A DNA stretch of 64,000 nt from Brevundimonas sp. UBA4553 (lineage in GTDB: Bacteria; Pseudomonadota; Alphaproteobacteria; Caulobacterales; Caulobacteraceae): assembly GCF_002387245.1 (NCBI RefSeq), contig NZ_DGLD01000019.1, positions 310,001-374,000 of the forward strand, given 5' to 3'. The position numbers and the translations under genes were made by a program. Each line of letters opens with the position of its first letter. Positions within the stretch are counted from its first letter, which is position 1. A model generated the notes under the pieces. That model saw only the letters and a program-made list of their open reading frames with translations. It had not been told where the DNA came from and ran no database searches. This document shows positions 9,301 through 17,266 of the stretch, in pieces.

Positions 9301-9739
9301 GACGACCCTGAATGCCAAAGGACGCTTTCCCGAGACCTATGTGCCCGATCCCAGCGTGAGAATCAGTCTGTACGCCCGCCTCGCCCGATGTGTCTCGGCC
9401 GAGGAGATCGATGCGTTCAGCGAAGAGATCGAGGACCGGTTTGGCCCCCCGCCCGAAACCGTGACGGCGCTCCTGGACGCGCGGAGGCTGACGGCGCTGG
9501 CCCGGGTCGCGGGCGTGACCGAACTGGTGTCCGGACCCAAGGCGACGGCCTTGGCCTTCGGGTCCAGGGCGCGGACGAAGCGGGCGCGGGCCCTGTCCAA
9601 AGGTCGTCCGAAGAGCGACGCCTGGCGCTGGTCGGGAGACAGGCTGCTCATCGAAACGTCCGGCGGCGAACGCCACGACCAAGTCTTTCTCGAAGCGATC
9701 CTCGTGGAGTTGGCTGAGGCAGCGGAATGCGAGGCGTGA
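6368..9739 (+). CDS. mfd: Mfd-type transcription-repair coupling factor (possibly a second paralog)
   Basis: ATP-dependent DNA translocase that removes stalled RNA polymerase and recruits UvrA. The 1123 aa carry an N-terminal UvrB-homology region (residues ~20-330, with FPPWDCLPYDRASPSRES), a CarD-like RNA-polymerase interaction domain (~455-520, VIHEEHGLGVL), then SF2 helicase motors: Walker A GDVGFGKTEVA, DEEH box, LSATPIPRTL, and motif VI in QLRGRVGRG. A TRCF C-terminal domain follows (RFGPPPETV). The ATG at 6368 has GGAG 6 nt upstream, preferred over TTG 6362. The N-terminus looks shorter and more diverged than I expect for the housekeeping alphaproteobacterial Mfd, and DEEH replaces the DEEQ I recall for that group, so this may be an extra copy. 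Nothing around it is repair-related. Confidence 0.88.
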   Translation: MAFGASLPMTHKPEPVVAAPVLGDGGVPRPDGLRPGRKAPPAAVAARLIATWRAAGGGDMLLVAGSERRADEIARALGAMITDDDPVVMVFPPWDCLPYDRASPSRESMGRRMAVLARLAEAGPRGRLVVSSPEAMMQRTPPGDIADARFDIAVGAPLDREVMAEFAARTGYIRDERVDEPGEIAIHGEVIDIYPAAATSPFRIVMAEDGSVAEIKAFDPVSQRSRESASALSLTAASELVVEGDGAEREATPGEEHHLQEHYGQPLGDLFQALPGGRIVLDEGVLERAERTEAQIREAFEARRSFSDADGRSLAAVDSLYLSLPEFSRAVEGAEALDLAGLGPVPHLARAGAAGTGLKRYLQVQRAAGRRVVLAGLAHEQRVMARLLRRNRIEPPAAVETWEAVGEAGPGALVSLVADFDEGYADAREDLVLLTATDLTGGRIAQGAGASTDLFGETEVRLGDVVIHEEHGLGVLRALEQVEADGVVRDVLRLEYYGGAAVLAPVEELGRIWRYSAEPAAIKLDRLNGQAWLKRRAEVSAQIDATALCMIEMARAREATATDRISPPRPDYARFASRFPFPESVDQLAAIDDVLRDLASGRPMNRLVCGDVGFGKTEVALRAAAAVALSGRQVMLAAPTTVLARQHYETFRQRCEGSGIQVGRLSRLVDGGEVQDVRRGLEDGSIQVVIGTQALADDTLVFADLALVIIDEEHRFGAALKARLADLAPHLLALSATPIPRTLQGALVGVQDVSILASPPARRRPVRTFMTDDDGASLSTVLRREKRRGGQSFVVAPRIEDLEPLAARLSALVPELSVIVAHGKLTPDDMDAAMSTFAEGRGDVLLSTNIVENGLDVPRANTIVIWRPDRFGLAQLHQLRGRVGRGRRQGFAYLLSDPGAELAQNTRARLQTLEALDRLGAGFAISARDLDLRGGGDLVGEEQAGHIRLIGASLYQRVLARALREARGEVASEPAPPKTTLNAKGRFPETYVPDPSVRISLYARLARCVSAEEIDAFSEEIEDRFGPPPETVTALLDARRLTALARVAGVTELVSGPKATALAFGSRARTKRARALSKGRPKSDAWRWSGDRLLIETSGGERHDQVFLEAILVELAEAAECEA

Positions 9740-10192
9740 GCCTGAAGTTTTGCGGGGCGACGGACCGGGACCATGGCTCCGGGGTGTTGATGAACGCGTC
9801 GATGCGCCTCGACCGGGCGGGAGAACGGGCTTCCATGGAGGTCCATGGAGACGACCTACACCGATCGAGCACGCCCGCGTCCGGGACAGGCCTGAGCCGA
9901 CGCGGGTCTGAGGCGCGACGGGGGGCGCCCAAGGGGGACGGGCGACGTTCGCCTGGAACCTGGCGTGCTCGGGCGGGACAGCGCCGTCATTGCTGAACTA
10001 TCCAGCGGACGATCCCGTCCCGGAAAGTCGGGCATCGAACTCCGGAAACGAACGAACCTTTTCGCTATTTCATCCCCGACGCCCTGTGCGCGGAAGCGCC
10101 CCACGGGTCGATGGGGGTCCCGAGGCGGGGAGGCGCGGGGAAGGTTGCGGCGTCCGGACATGAAAGAGGGCTGATGGCGGGGAAAGTCCGTT
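9740..10192. other. Intergenic region, no gene seen
   Basis: About 450 nt between the mfd-like gene and the PRC-barrel gene. Open frames here look like compositional shadows (R/G/P-rich). A G-rich stretch just before 10193 supplies the ribosome binding site of the next gene. No hairpin terminator or RNA gene is obvious. Confidence 0.4.
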
Positions 10193-10828
10193 ATGGATGA
10201 GGCGGCAGGTTGGGCGGCGCCCGTTGCAACGGCGGTCGCCGCGGTCATGACGGCCTCGAACCTCGGGCCACGGGTGACCGGCTGGGGTTTTGTCGTCTTC
10301 TTCGCAGGATCGATCTGCTGGTGCGTCGTCGCCGTGCAGACCGATCAGCCCAACCTTCTCTGGGCCAACGGCTTCCTCACCCTCGTCAATCTCGCGGGGG
10401 TCTGGCGCTGGCTGGGACGGCAGGCCCGCTACCAGCAGGCCAGCGCCAGGGCGAGCGCCGCGAGCGAGCGATCGAAGGCGCCGGATCTGGTTGCTCTGAG
10501 CGCCGTCCTCGGAGGGCGCGTGCAGGGGAGCGACGGTGAGATCGTCGGCCATGTGGTCGAAGTCATGGCTCGCCGCGACTCTTCGGCCATGGCCTATCTG
10601 GTCGTGAGCGTCGGCGGCCTGGGCGGGGTGGGCGAGACGCTCCGCGCCCTGGATCGAACAATGATCGTCCTGACCCCGGAGGGGGCGCATTGCCGTCTTT
10701 CCAGGGAGGCGGTCGAGAGCATGCCGGCGCTGTCGTTGGAGCAATGGCCCGCCGGCGCCGCCGATGTCCGGGCCGGACAGGACGCTCGGGTCCGTCAAGC
10801 GGAAAGGACGTCCGCGGAACGGCGTTAA
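10193..10828 (+). CDS. Membrane-anchored PRC-barrel domain protein
   Basis: A 211-aa protein with two or three N-terminal hydrophobic segments (about residues 5-22, 28-48 and 55-70: GWGFVVFFAGSICWCVVAV, then LLWANGFLTLVNLAGVW). A soluble C-terminal region follows with a PRC-barrel-like pattern (VLGGRVQGSDGEIVGHVVEV ... AYLVVSVGGLG), ending in a charged tail. PRC-barrel domains occur in RNA-processing and photosynthetic-complex proteins and in many stress proteins of unknown role. The ATG has a GGGGAAAG ribosome binding site. It lies 62 nt upstream of the GGDEF-EAL gene on the same strand and could be co-transcribed with it. Confidence 0.75.
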   Translation: MDEAAGWAAPVATAVAAVMTASNLGPRVTGWGFVVFFAGSICWCVVAVQTDQPNLLWANGFLTLVNLAGVWRWLGRQARYQQASARASAASERSKAPDLVALSAVLGGRVQGSDGEIVGHVVEVMARRDSSAMAYLVVSVGGLGGVGETLRALDRTMIVLTPEGAHCRLSREAVESMPALSLEQWPAGAADVRAGQDARVRQAERTSAERR

Positions 10829-10890
10829 GCAATTGGTTGAGCAAGTCCTTAACCGGGAAACCGGACGCTGGGCAGGGAGAGACCCAGGCT

Positions 10891-13089
10891 ATGCTGAAGC
10901 TTCAGAACGGAATTCTCGAACTGGTCGCTCGAGGCGAGCCCCTCGGCCGCACCTTGCACGCCCTATGCGCCCGGGTGGAAGCGCGTCTTCCGGGCGTGCT
11001 CTGCTCCATTGTCGCGGTGGACGCGGGCGGACGGCTCCGCCCGCTCGCTGCGCCAGGACTGCCGGCCTCGTTCGGCGCGGAGATAGACGGCGTTCAGGTG
11101 GGGCCGGACGTGGGGGCCTGCGGGACGGCTATTCATTCAGGCGAGCCCGTCGAATGCCCGGATATCCGGACTGATCCCCGCTGGGATCGTTTCGCTGAGA
11201 TCCCCCTCGGCCTGGGCCTGAAGGCGTGCTGGTCCGTACCTGTCCATGGCAAGTCCGATGAAGTGCTCGGAGCCTTCGCCCTTTATTTCCGCGAGGCGAG
11301 ACGACACACCCCGCACGAGGCCGAAGTCGTGGAGGCGTCGATTCATCTCTGCGCGATCGCCGTGGAGCGCGCCCGGCAGGCCAGCGACCAGTACCGGCTC
11401 GCCTATATCGACATGCTGACCGAGCTTCCCAACCGGGCGGCGTTCAACCTGCCGTTCGGGGCGCGAGAAGAAGCGCCGCCGACGGCCAGCGCCGTCCTGG
11501 TCATCGACCTCGACAATCTGAAGACCGTCAACGACACCTTTGGTCACCGCGCCGGGGACTGCCTGCTGAAAGCGGCGGCGGCGGCGATCGAAAAAGGGGC
11601 GTCTCCCCACACGGCCTATCGCCTCGGCGGCGATGAATTCGCCGTGGTCATTCGCGACGACGGAGAGGAGGCCGCCGCCGCGACAATGGAGAAGCGGGCG
11701 AAAGCCATTCTTAAGGCGCTCGCCCATCCGATCGCCTGCGATGGTCACAGGATCATTCCGCGCGCCACCATTGGCGGAGCGAGCCAGGATGGCGGGACGA
11801 GCGTCGAACTCCTGCGGCAGAACGCCGACTTCGCCCTCTACCACGCCAAGGAGACGCGGCGCGGCGGTTTCGTGGCCTATTCGGCCGGTCTGGGCACGAC
11901 CATGACACGGCGCCTCACCGCCATCCGCGAGGTGGCGGAAGCCCTTCAGGAAGATCGGATCGACGCCCATTACCAGCCGATCGTCCGCGTGGACACCGGC
12001 GAGATCGTCGGGCTGGAAGCGCTGTTTCGGGTGGTCCTGCCGTCGGGAGAAACCCAGGCCGCAGGCGACTATATGGAAGCGGTTTCGGATCCGCATACGG
12101 CCACGCTTCTGACGCGGCGCATGCTGGACATCGTCGCGCGGGACATCCGGTCCTGGCTCGATCTGGGAATCTGGTTCCAGCATGTCGGGATCAACGCCTC
12201 GTCGGCGGATTTCCAGGGCGGGCGGCTGATGTCGACCATCCGGAAGGCGTTCGACCGGGAAGACGTGCCGCTCGAACACGTCATCCTTGAAGTCACCGAG
12301 TCCGTCTACATGGGGCGATCCGGAGAGATCGCGCGGGAAATCCAGTCGCTGCGGGAGAACGGCCTGCGGGTGGCGCTCGACGATTTCGGCACGGGCTTCG
12401 CCTCCCTGACACACCTCCTGTCGCTCCCCGTCGACATCATCAAGATCGACAAGTCCTTCATCGCCCGCATGGAGCCGGAGAGCCGCAGCGCGGCCATCGT
12501 CGAAGGCCTGGTGTCAATCGCTTCCAAACTCGGCATCCGGGTGGTCGCTGAGGGGGTCGAAACCCAGGAACAGGCCGCCCTGCTTGAGCGCTTCGGATGC
12601 GCCTTGGGCCAAGGCTTCCTCTACGCCAAGCCGGCGGACCGGCAGACCGTGACGCGACTGCTCTTCGAGCGGGCCCAAAGGCGCGACCCCGAGATCGTCC
12701 AGGCTTCCTCCGCCGGAACGCGGTCGCAGGTCGGCGCCCGGTCGGCGAAGGAAACCCTGATACGCTATGCGGTCCTCCGCTGCGGCCGCGAATGGCGGGT
12801 CGTGTCGGAACGCCGCCAGCTGGGACATTTCGGCAGCCGCAGCGCAGCGTTACAGTGCGCCCTGCGTCTGGCGCGCGAGGCCAACGCCTCGGGCGCGCCG
12901 GTCGAGCTCCTCTACACGGAGACGGGCGGCGAACTGCGCGCGCTCCTCTTGTCGGAAGTCGAAATCACCGAGGCGGCCCTCGACCTGCGCGCGCGCTGGA
13001 CCGAGATATCCGGCCCAGCTGACGAGACCTGCTCCGAGAGGGCCGGCGGCGTCAGGAGCGGTCCGTCCCTACGGGCCTTGACGGATTGA
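10891..13089 (+). CDS. GAF-GGDEF-EAL cyclic-di-GMP signalling protein
   Basis: Bifunctional-type cyclic-di-GMP enzyme of 732 aa. Order: GAF sensor (residues ~10-165, with DVGACGTAI), GGDEF diguanylate cyclase (~170-335, intact RLGGDEFAV), EAL phosphodiesterase (~345-590, with GLEALFR, DDFGTG and IKIDKSF), then a ~120-residue C-terminal extension I do not recognise. Both active-site signatures look intact. The RxxD product-inhibition site expected five residues before GGDEF is absent (the residues there are ASPH), so synthesis may lack feedback inhibition. The chosen ATG has only weak upstream Shine-Dalgarno support; the frame stays open upstream into the PRC-barrel gene. No membrane segment, so it is a cytoplasmic sensor with unknown GAF ligand. 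Confidence 0.88.
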   Translation: MLKLQNGILELVARGEPLGRTLHALCARVEARLPGVLCSIVAVDAGGRLRPLAAPGLPASFGAEIDGVQVGPDVGACGTAIHSGEPVECPDIRTDPRWDRFAEIPLGLGLKACWSVPVHGKSDEVLGAFALYFREARRHTPHEAEVVEASIHLCAIAVERARQASDQYRLAYIDMLTELPNRAAFNLPFGAREEAPPTASAVLVIDLDNLKTVNDTFGHRAGDCLLKAAAAAIEKGASPHTAYRLGGDEFAVVIRDDGEEAAAATMEKRAKAILKALAHPIACDGHRIIPRATIGGASQDGGTSVELLRQNADFALYHAKETRRGGFVAYSAGLGTTMTRRLTAIREVAEALQEDRIDAHYQPIVRVDTGEIVGLEALFRVVLPSGETQAAGDYMEAVSDPHTATLLTRRMLDIVARDIRSWLDLGIWFQHVGINASSADFQGGRLMSTIRKAFDREDVPLEHVILEVTESVYMGRSGEIAREIQSLRENGLRVALDDFGTGFASLTHLLSLPVDIIKIDKSFIARMEPESRSAAIVEGLVSIASKLGIRVVAEGVETQEQAALLERFGCALGQGFLYAKPADRQTVTRLLFERAQRRDPEIVQASSAGTRSQVGARSAKETLIRYAVLRCGREWRVVSERRQLGHFGSRSAALQCALRLAREANASGAPVELLYTETGGELRALLLSEVEITEAALDLRARWTEISGPADETCSERAGGVRSGPSLRALTD

Positions 13090-13318
13090 GACGTCTGTGG
13101 CCGGACAGGATGCGAGAGACGGGCTCACCGGGGTCGTCATTGGCGGGGTCCTTGGCGCGCCGCGAAACGATGACCCTGGACCCGCCGTGCTGGAGCTTCC
13201 GCCTTGGCCGGCGAGGTGGCGGGCGGTTCACGGCCTTGGGGCTATTGGCTCAAATGGAGGTGGTGTCGGTTGCTTGATCGACAACTAAAGGTAGGCGTTG
13301 CGGCCTGGAGGGCGTTGG

Positions 13319-15190
13319 GTGGGGTTTAAGGGTGGCGCGCCTCGCTTCGAGCAGGAGCCGCGGACGTGGGCTCGCGATGCCAGGCCGGCGGCGACGCTTA
13401 GAGCCCAGGGCGACTGTGCGGATCGAATCCGCGCCGGCGATTGGGGTCGAACCTCAATAGGTTCGATGGACGGGTGGGACCCGGCTTTTGTCGCCGCCCT
13501 GGATCTCCTGCTGGGCTCCCGCTTCCCCATCTTCATCACCTGGGGCCAGGATGATCAGATTTTTTTCAACGACGCCTACGCCCCGATCGTGGAGCTGAAG
13601 GGCGACTGTCTTGGCCGGCCTTTCCGCGAGGTCTTCAGGGAGGCGTGGTCGACCGTTTCCCCGCCCTTCATCCGGGCCCTGGCCGGTTACGCCAGCTTCA
13701 GCGAGGATTTCGAAGTTCCGCTGGTTCGAGGCGGGGGCCTCGCTCGATCGTGGTGGTCCTTCTCCTACTCGCCCGCGAGAGACACGGCCGGCGCCGTGCG
13801 CGGGGTTCTGGGCGTCGTTTATGAAACCACGGGCCGCCTCCTGGCTGAGCGGGCCCTGCGCTCGAGCGAGGCGGCCCTCAGGTCCGTGACGGACACCGCC
13901 CCGGGCCTGCTCTGGCGGTGCGCGCCCGACGGGTCGCTGGCGTGGATGAACCAGACGCTCCAGATCTACCTCGATCTATCTCTCCCGACGCAGGTCCGCC
14001 TTCAGGACCGCATCCACCCCGAGGATCTCGACCGGGCCGAGTCGACAAGGGCCGAGGCGGAGTCAGGGCCTCAGGCCTTTTCGGGCCAGTTCCGGCTCCG
14101 GGACGCCGACGGGGGGTTCCGCTGGTTCTTCATCAGGGCGCAACAGGTCTGGGCCGGGGACGGCCGCCTTGTCGGCTGGTGCGGGTCGGCCGTGGACATT
14201 CACGACTGGCGGCTCGCCGCTACGGCCGGGCCCGATGGGCAGGACCTTCTGAAGGAGGTGGCGGAGGCGAGCGCCAGCCTTCTCTGGACCATCGACCTTG
14301 GAACGGGAACCATCACGGGCCTCAACCCGGAGTTCCGGTCGGCCTGGGCCCTGCCGCCCTCCGGAGAGACCTGTCCGCTGGAGACCTGGCTGGCCCAGCT
14401 GGTGGACGAGGATCGGGCGAAGGTCGCGAGCACCCTGGATCATGTCTCGCGAGGCGACGCCGCCCAGGGCCGTTTCCGGGTCAGGACCGAGGGCGGACTT
14501 CGGACCTTCCACGCGACCGCCTTCCCGATCGCGAGCCAGGACGGGGTGATCCGCCGGATCGGGGGTCTGCTGGTGGACGTCACCCAGAGTATCGAGGCGC
14601 GCGCCTATGTCGTTCACGACGACCCGTCCGCGCAGAACCGGTTGGTCCACGCCTTCAGCCAGGCCGGCTTCAAGGCGCGGGGCTTCGATGGCGTCGAGGC
14701 CTTCGCCCGTCTCGCCGACGACCTCGAGCCGGGCGTGGTCGTCCTGGCCTCCGAGGCCGACTTCGACCGGGTCTATCGGGCCGCCGCCTTGCTGGCGCGC
14801 ACCGGCAAAAGGCTGCCCTGGCTCGTCACGGCGCGACTTGGCGATCGTTTGGATACTGTGGTCCAGCTCATGAAACTGGGAGCGGCCGATGTTCTTCCCT
14901 ATCACGCCGCCCTGTCAGCCCTGGTTTCCGCAGCCCGAGCCGTGAAGGTCTCGCCGGCGCGCAGCGCCGAACCGGGCTCCGGTCAGCCACGCCTGACTCT
15001 GTCGGACCTGTCGCGGCGGGAGCTGGAAGTCTTCGAGGGCCTCAGGGCTGGAGGCACGAACAAGTCGATCGCGCGCGCCTTGTCGCTCAGCCCCAGAACG
15101 GTCGAGACCTACCGCGCCCAATTGATGGAACGGCTTGGTGTCCGTAACCTGGCGGAGCTTCTCCAGCTGGCCCAGAAGATGGATCGCTGA
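13319..15190 (+). CDS. PAS-sensor / pseudoreceiver / LuxR-type transcription regulator
   Basis: A 623-aa single-chain sensor-regulator. Two or three PAS-like domains (about residues 45-175, 185-300 and 310-430; the first resembles the PAS of Caulobacter-type kinases, IRAGDWGRTSIGS ... LLLGSRFPIFI) are followed by a receiver-like domain (~430-550). A C-terminal LuxR/FixJ helix-turn-helix ends the chain (LSRREL ... GGTNKSIARALSLSPRTVETYR). In the receiver the phospho-acceptor position reads VVLASEAD, so Asp is replaced, and the usual Lys-Pro reads LPYH. It is probably phosphorylation-independent. The GTG start at 13319 has GGAGGG 6 nt upstream. No kinase domain is present. Ligand and targets are unknown. 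Confidence 0.82.
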   Translation: MGFKGGAPRFEQEPRTWARDARPAATLRAQGDCADRIRAGDWGRTSIGSMDGWDPAFVAALDLLLGSRFPIFITWGQDDQIFFNDAYAPIVELKGDCLGRPFREVFREAWSTVSPPFIRALAGYASFSEDFEVPLVRGGGLARSWWSFSYSPARDTAGAVRGVLGVVYETTGRLLAERALRSSEAALRSVTDTAPGLLWRCAPDGSLAWMNQTLQIYLDLSLPTQVRLQDRIHPEDLDRAESTRAEAESGPQAFSGQFRLRDADGGFRWFFIRAQQVWAGDGRLVGWCGSAVDIHDWRLAATAGPDGQDLLKEVAEASASLLWTIDLGTGTITGLNPEFRSAWALPPSGETCPLETWLAQLVDEDRAKVASTLDHVSRGDAAQGRFRVRTEGGLRTFHATAFPIASQDGVIRRIGGLLVDVTQSIEARAYVVHDDPSAQNRLVHAFSQAGFKARGFDGVEAFARLADDLEPGVVVLASEADFDRVYRAAALLARTGKRLPWLVTARLGDRLDTVVQLMKLGAADVLPYHAALSALVSAARAVKVSPARSAEPGSGQPRLTLSDLSRRELEVFEGLRAGGTNKSIARALSLSPRTVETYRAQLMERLGVRNLAELLQLAQKMDR

Positions 15191-15291
15191 GCGATACGCG
15201 GTTAGGGCCACGGTCCCGACGGGTCCTTTGAGAACGGCGACGCTGGGATCGGGTCGCCGCTCCCCATCTTCTGGGCGAAGGAGAGGATGTC

Positions 15292-15564
15292 ATGGCTTCC
15301 GGCTGGGCGCATGAAGGCGCCGTACTCGATCAGATCAACGACACCATCGTCGACGGGGTGCTCAGCGCGCGCTCGCGCCTGCCGAGGGGAGAAGGCGCTG
15401 TGGAATGCGTCGAATGCGTCGAATGCGGCGAAGATATTCCTCTGGCGCGGCGAAAGGCCATGCCCGGCGTCACCACCTGCGTCAGCTGTCAGTCCAGCCG
15501 CGACCGTCGGATCGTCCACTCCGGAATCAATCGTCGCGGCAGCAAGGACAGCCAGCTTCGTTAG
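15292..15564 (+). CDS. ybiI: DksA/TraR-family C4 zinc-finger protein, YbiI-like
   Basis: A 90-aa small zinc-finger protein matching E. coli YbiI from end to end: MASGWA start, IPRGE-like middle (LPRGEGAVECVEC), C4 zinc finger with CVECGEDIPLARRKA and CVSCQ, and the invariant tail NRRGSKDSQLR. DksA/TraR proteins bind the RNA polymerase secondary channel; YbiI itself has no settled role. Just before the finger the coding sequence has a 9-nt unit (gaatgcgtc) repeated, giving VECVECVECGE and extra Cys residues not expected in the family. The gene stands alone, 100 nt after the PAS-LuxR gene. Confidence 0.9.
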   Translation: MASGWAHEGAVLDQINDTIVDGVLSARSRLPRGEGAVECVECVECGEDIPLARRKAMPGVTTCVSCQSSRDRRIVHSGINRRGSKDSQLR

Positions 15565-16042
15565 CGGTCGGCGGCGAGGCTGAACGTCCAACGCCCCTGA
15601 CCGGCCCCGTTCTGCAGGATGGCGCGCATCGTGAACGGCTGCGCTGGACCGCTCCTGGTCGCGAGGTGAACCGGCGAGTCGGGCCAGGAAGGCGGTGACG
15701 GCGAAACGGAACGCTCCCGGAGGCTCGGCCTTGCGTCTCCCGGACGAGCGCGCGTCCGGGCCGGTTTCGCACTCGCGACACGGCTTCCGGCTGTGGCGGC
15801 GTCTCCCTGAGCCTGGGAAGGCTGTGACCCGACCGTCCAGGCCTCGACTTGGTCCTGTTCTGCTCTGGGCCGGTCTGACGGGATCGCCGGAGCGTTTGAA
15901 GCGTCTTTTCCACTGGCGGGCGGAACGCCTTCCGCGACCTCGGGCTTTCAGACTCGTTGCGGGCAGGCGGGCAAAGGACGGTGTAGGCGGTTTTCGTTCA
16001 TCGCCGCGTGAGCGCCCGGTCAGGACAGAAGAGGAACCGAGC
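15565..16042. other. Intergenic region with one perfect short hairpin
   Basis: About 480 nt. Open frames here look non-coding. Positions 15739-15760 form an 8-bp perfect stem (CCCGGACG / CGTCCGGG) with a 6-nt loop and no T-run after it. The last 10 nt contain the GAGGAA ribosome binding site of the next small gene. Confidence 0.4.
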
Positions 16043-16291
16043 ATGAAGTTCTACGAAATTGTCGTCGCCGACGCCGAGGGCGCAGAGCGAAAGCTGCGGG
16101 TGCCTTCGCCGACAGACGTCCAGGCGGCGGACGCCGCCGCCCCGCTGCTGAAGGCCGGAGACTCCATCCTGTCCATTCGGGAATCGCCCGATGACGGGCT
16201 TCAGGCGGCGGACGGGCCGCCGCCCAAGACACAGGCGGAGGAATTGGCGCCCACGACCCCCGGCATGGCGGCCAGACGCGATCGATTGTGA
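16043..16291 (+). CDS. Small hypothetical protein
   Basis: An 82-aa soluble protein (MKFYEIVVADAEGAERKLRV...). It has a beta-rich N-terminal half and a Pro/Ala/Glu-rich tail. The ATG has a clear GAGGAA ribosome binding site 7 nt upstream, and third codon positions are G/C-rich, supporting expression. The frame is open far upstream, but that part is arginine-rich and looks non-coding. I do not recognise the family. It is followed by two still smaller membrane peptides. Confidence 0.65.
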   Translation: MKFYEIVVADAEGAERKLRVPSPTDVQAADAAAPLLKAGDSILSIRESPDDGLQAADGPPPKTQAEELAPTTPGMAARRDRL

Positions 16292-16447
16292 CGACTTTTC
16301 CCGTCAGGCGGGCGGCCAGGAGCGCTCTTGAGGGGCGTCGGCTCAGCAGGGCGGGCGACCCTGCTGCGGGCGCGATCCCGGCTCTACCGGCCAGAAACCT
16401 CTGACAGGCGGGCGGAACCTTCCAGCCTCGGCCGACGCTGCATCGAC

Positions 16448-16564
16448 ATGGAAATGTTCGGGCCCTTTCTTCTGGCTGTCCTTGGCGCGATCCCGGCGGC
16501 CTTGGGATTGCGCGCTCTCAGCTCAGCGCTCAAGCGCTTCGGACGAAGCTGGCGTCCCCTATGA
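16448..16564 (+). CDS. Small membrane peptide (38 aa)
   Basis: A 38-residue peptide with one hydrophobic helix (GPFLLAVLGAIPAALGLRAL) and a basic C-terminus (LKRFGRSWRPL). The stop codon overlaps the ATG of the next small gene (ATGA, 4 nt), a coupling that argues that both are real genes rather than noise. A second in-frame ATG lies two codons downstream. Function unknown; a membrane-inserted regulatory or toxic peptide is possible but unproven. Confidence 0.5.
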   Translation: MEMFGPFLLAVLGAIPAALGLRALSSALKRFGRSWRPL

Positions 16565-16659
16565 ACCTGCTCCTTCTTGTGCTGGGCGTCGTGTTCGCCG
16601 CGGTCGCCGTGGCCGCAATCCGGTGGGATCGTCGCCAGAACAAGGGGCGGCGCAAATGA
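16561..16659 (+). CDS. Small membrane peptide (32 aa), coupled to the preceding one
   Basis: A 32-residue peptide with an N-terminal hydrophobic helix (NLLLLVLGVVFAAVAVAAI) and a strongly basic tail (RWDRRQNKGRRK), the usual N-out/C-in topology of small bacterial membrane proteins. Its ATG lies inside the stop of the previous 38-aa gene. No family recognised. Confidence 0.5.
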   Translation: MNLLLLVLGVVFAAVAVAAIRWDRRQNKGRRK

Positions 16660-17001
16660 CGGCGGTGACCCTGGTCGGCCGGCCGTTCCGTTAAGGGGTC
16701 CGGAAGCGGGCGGGCCGGCGGCCGCGATACGCCGGTCGCCGCCGGCGGGCTGTTTCGTGCGCCACGACCTGTCAGGGGTGCGCCGCTCTCATCAGGAAGG
16801 GCGGCACTCCGTCGGACGGCTAGAGGCGTCAGGGAAGAGGACGACGGCGCAGGTCAAGGTCCGGTGCATGGATCCGTTCGTCGAAAGGGGCCAGGCCGGG
16901 GGGCAGGCGGGTCGGTTTCCGGACACAGCGGTGTCGCAGGCGTGGGTTCGGGAGCAGAAGGGCGGCCCCGACGTTCACCCCCATATCTCAGGAGATGACG
17001 C
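16660..17001. other. Intergenic region, no gene seen
   Basis: About 340 nt between small genes. The frames here are shadows. It ends in the AGGAG ribosome binding site of the gene at 17002. Confidence 0.35.
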
Positions 17002-17196
17002 ATGAACATGGGTGAGCCGACGATCAGGGACGAGGAGGACAGGCTGCTTCCGGGCAAACTGGGCGAAATCGAAGCCCTGCTTCAGTCGGCGCGGGGCGCT
17101 GGCCCGGCGGTGGGGGAGCGGGCCGTGCTGGAGCAGATCTCACGCATCATATCCCGCGCCGACGGAGGGCAGACCTACCAGAAGCCCCTGGGGTGA
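17002..17196 (+). CDS. Small hypothetical protein
   Basis: A 64-aa acidic, mostly helical soluble protein (DEEDRLLPGKLGEIEALLQS ... VLEQISRIISRADGG). The ATG has AGGAG 8 nt upstream. No family recognised. It ends 70 nt before the convergent Crp-type gene. Confidence 0.6.
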   Translation: MNMGEPTIRDEEDRLLPGKLGEIEALLQSARGAGPAVGERAVLEQISRIISRADGGQTYQKPLG

Positions 17197-17266
17197 GGCG
17201 CTTCACCCCCGGACGGGTCTTGACGGTGAGCCGCAGGGGCGCGGCGTTACTCGCCGTCCGCCCGCG

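Noticed and set aside
7391..9682. 763-aa open frame on the minus strand opposite the mfd-like gene.
   Set aside because: It is the antisense shadow of a well-supported gene; its sequence has no domain resemblance.
13097..13288. 63-aa plus-strand frame between the GGDEF-EAL and PAS-LuxR genes.
   Set aside because: GTG start without a ribosome binding site and no recognisable fold pattern; left out.
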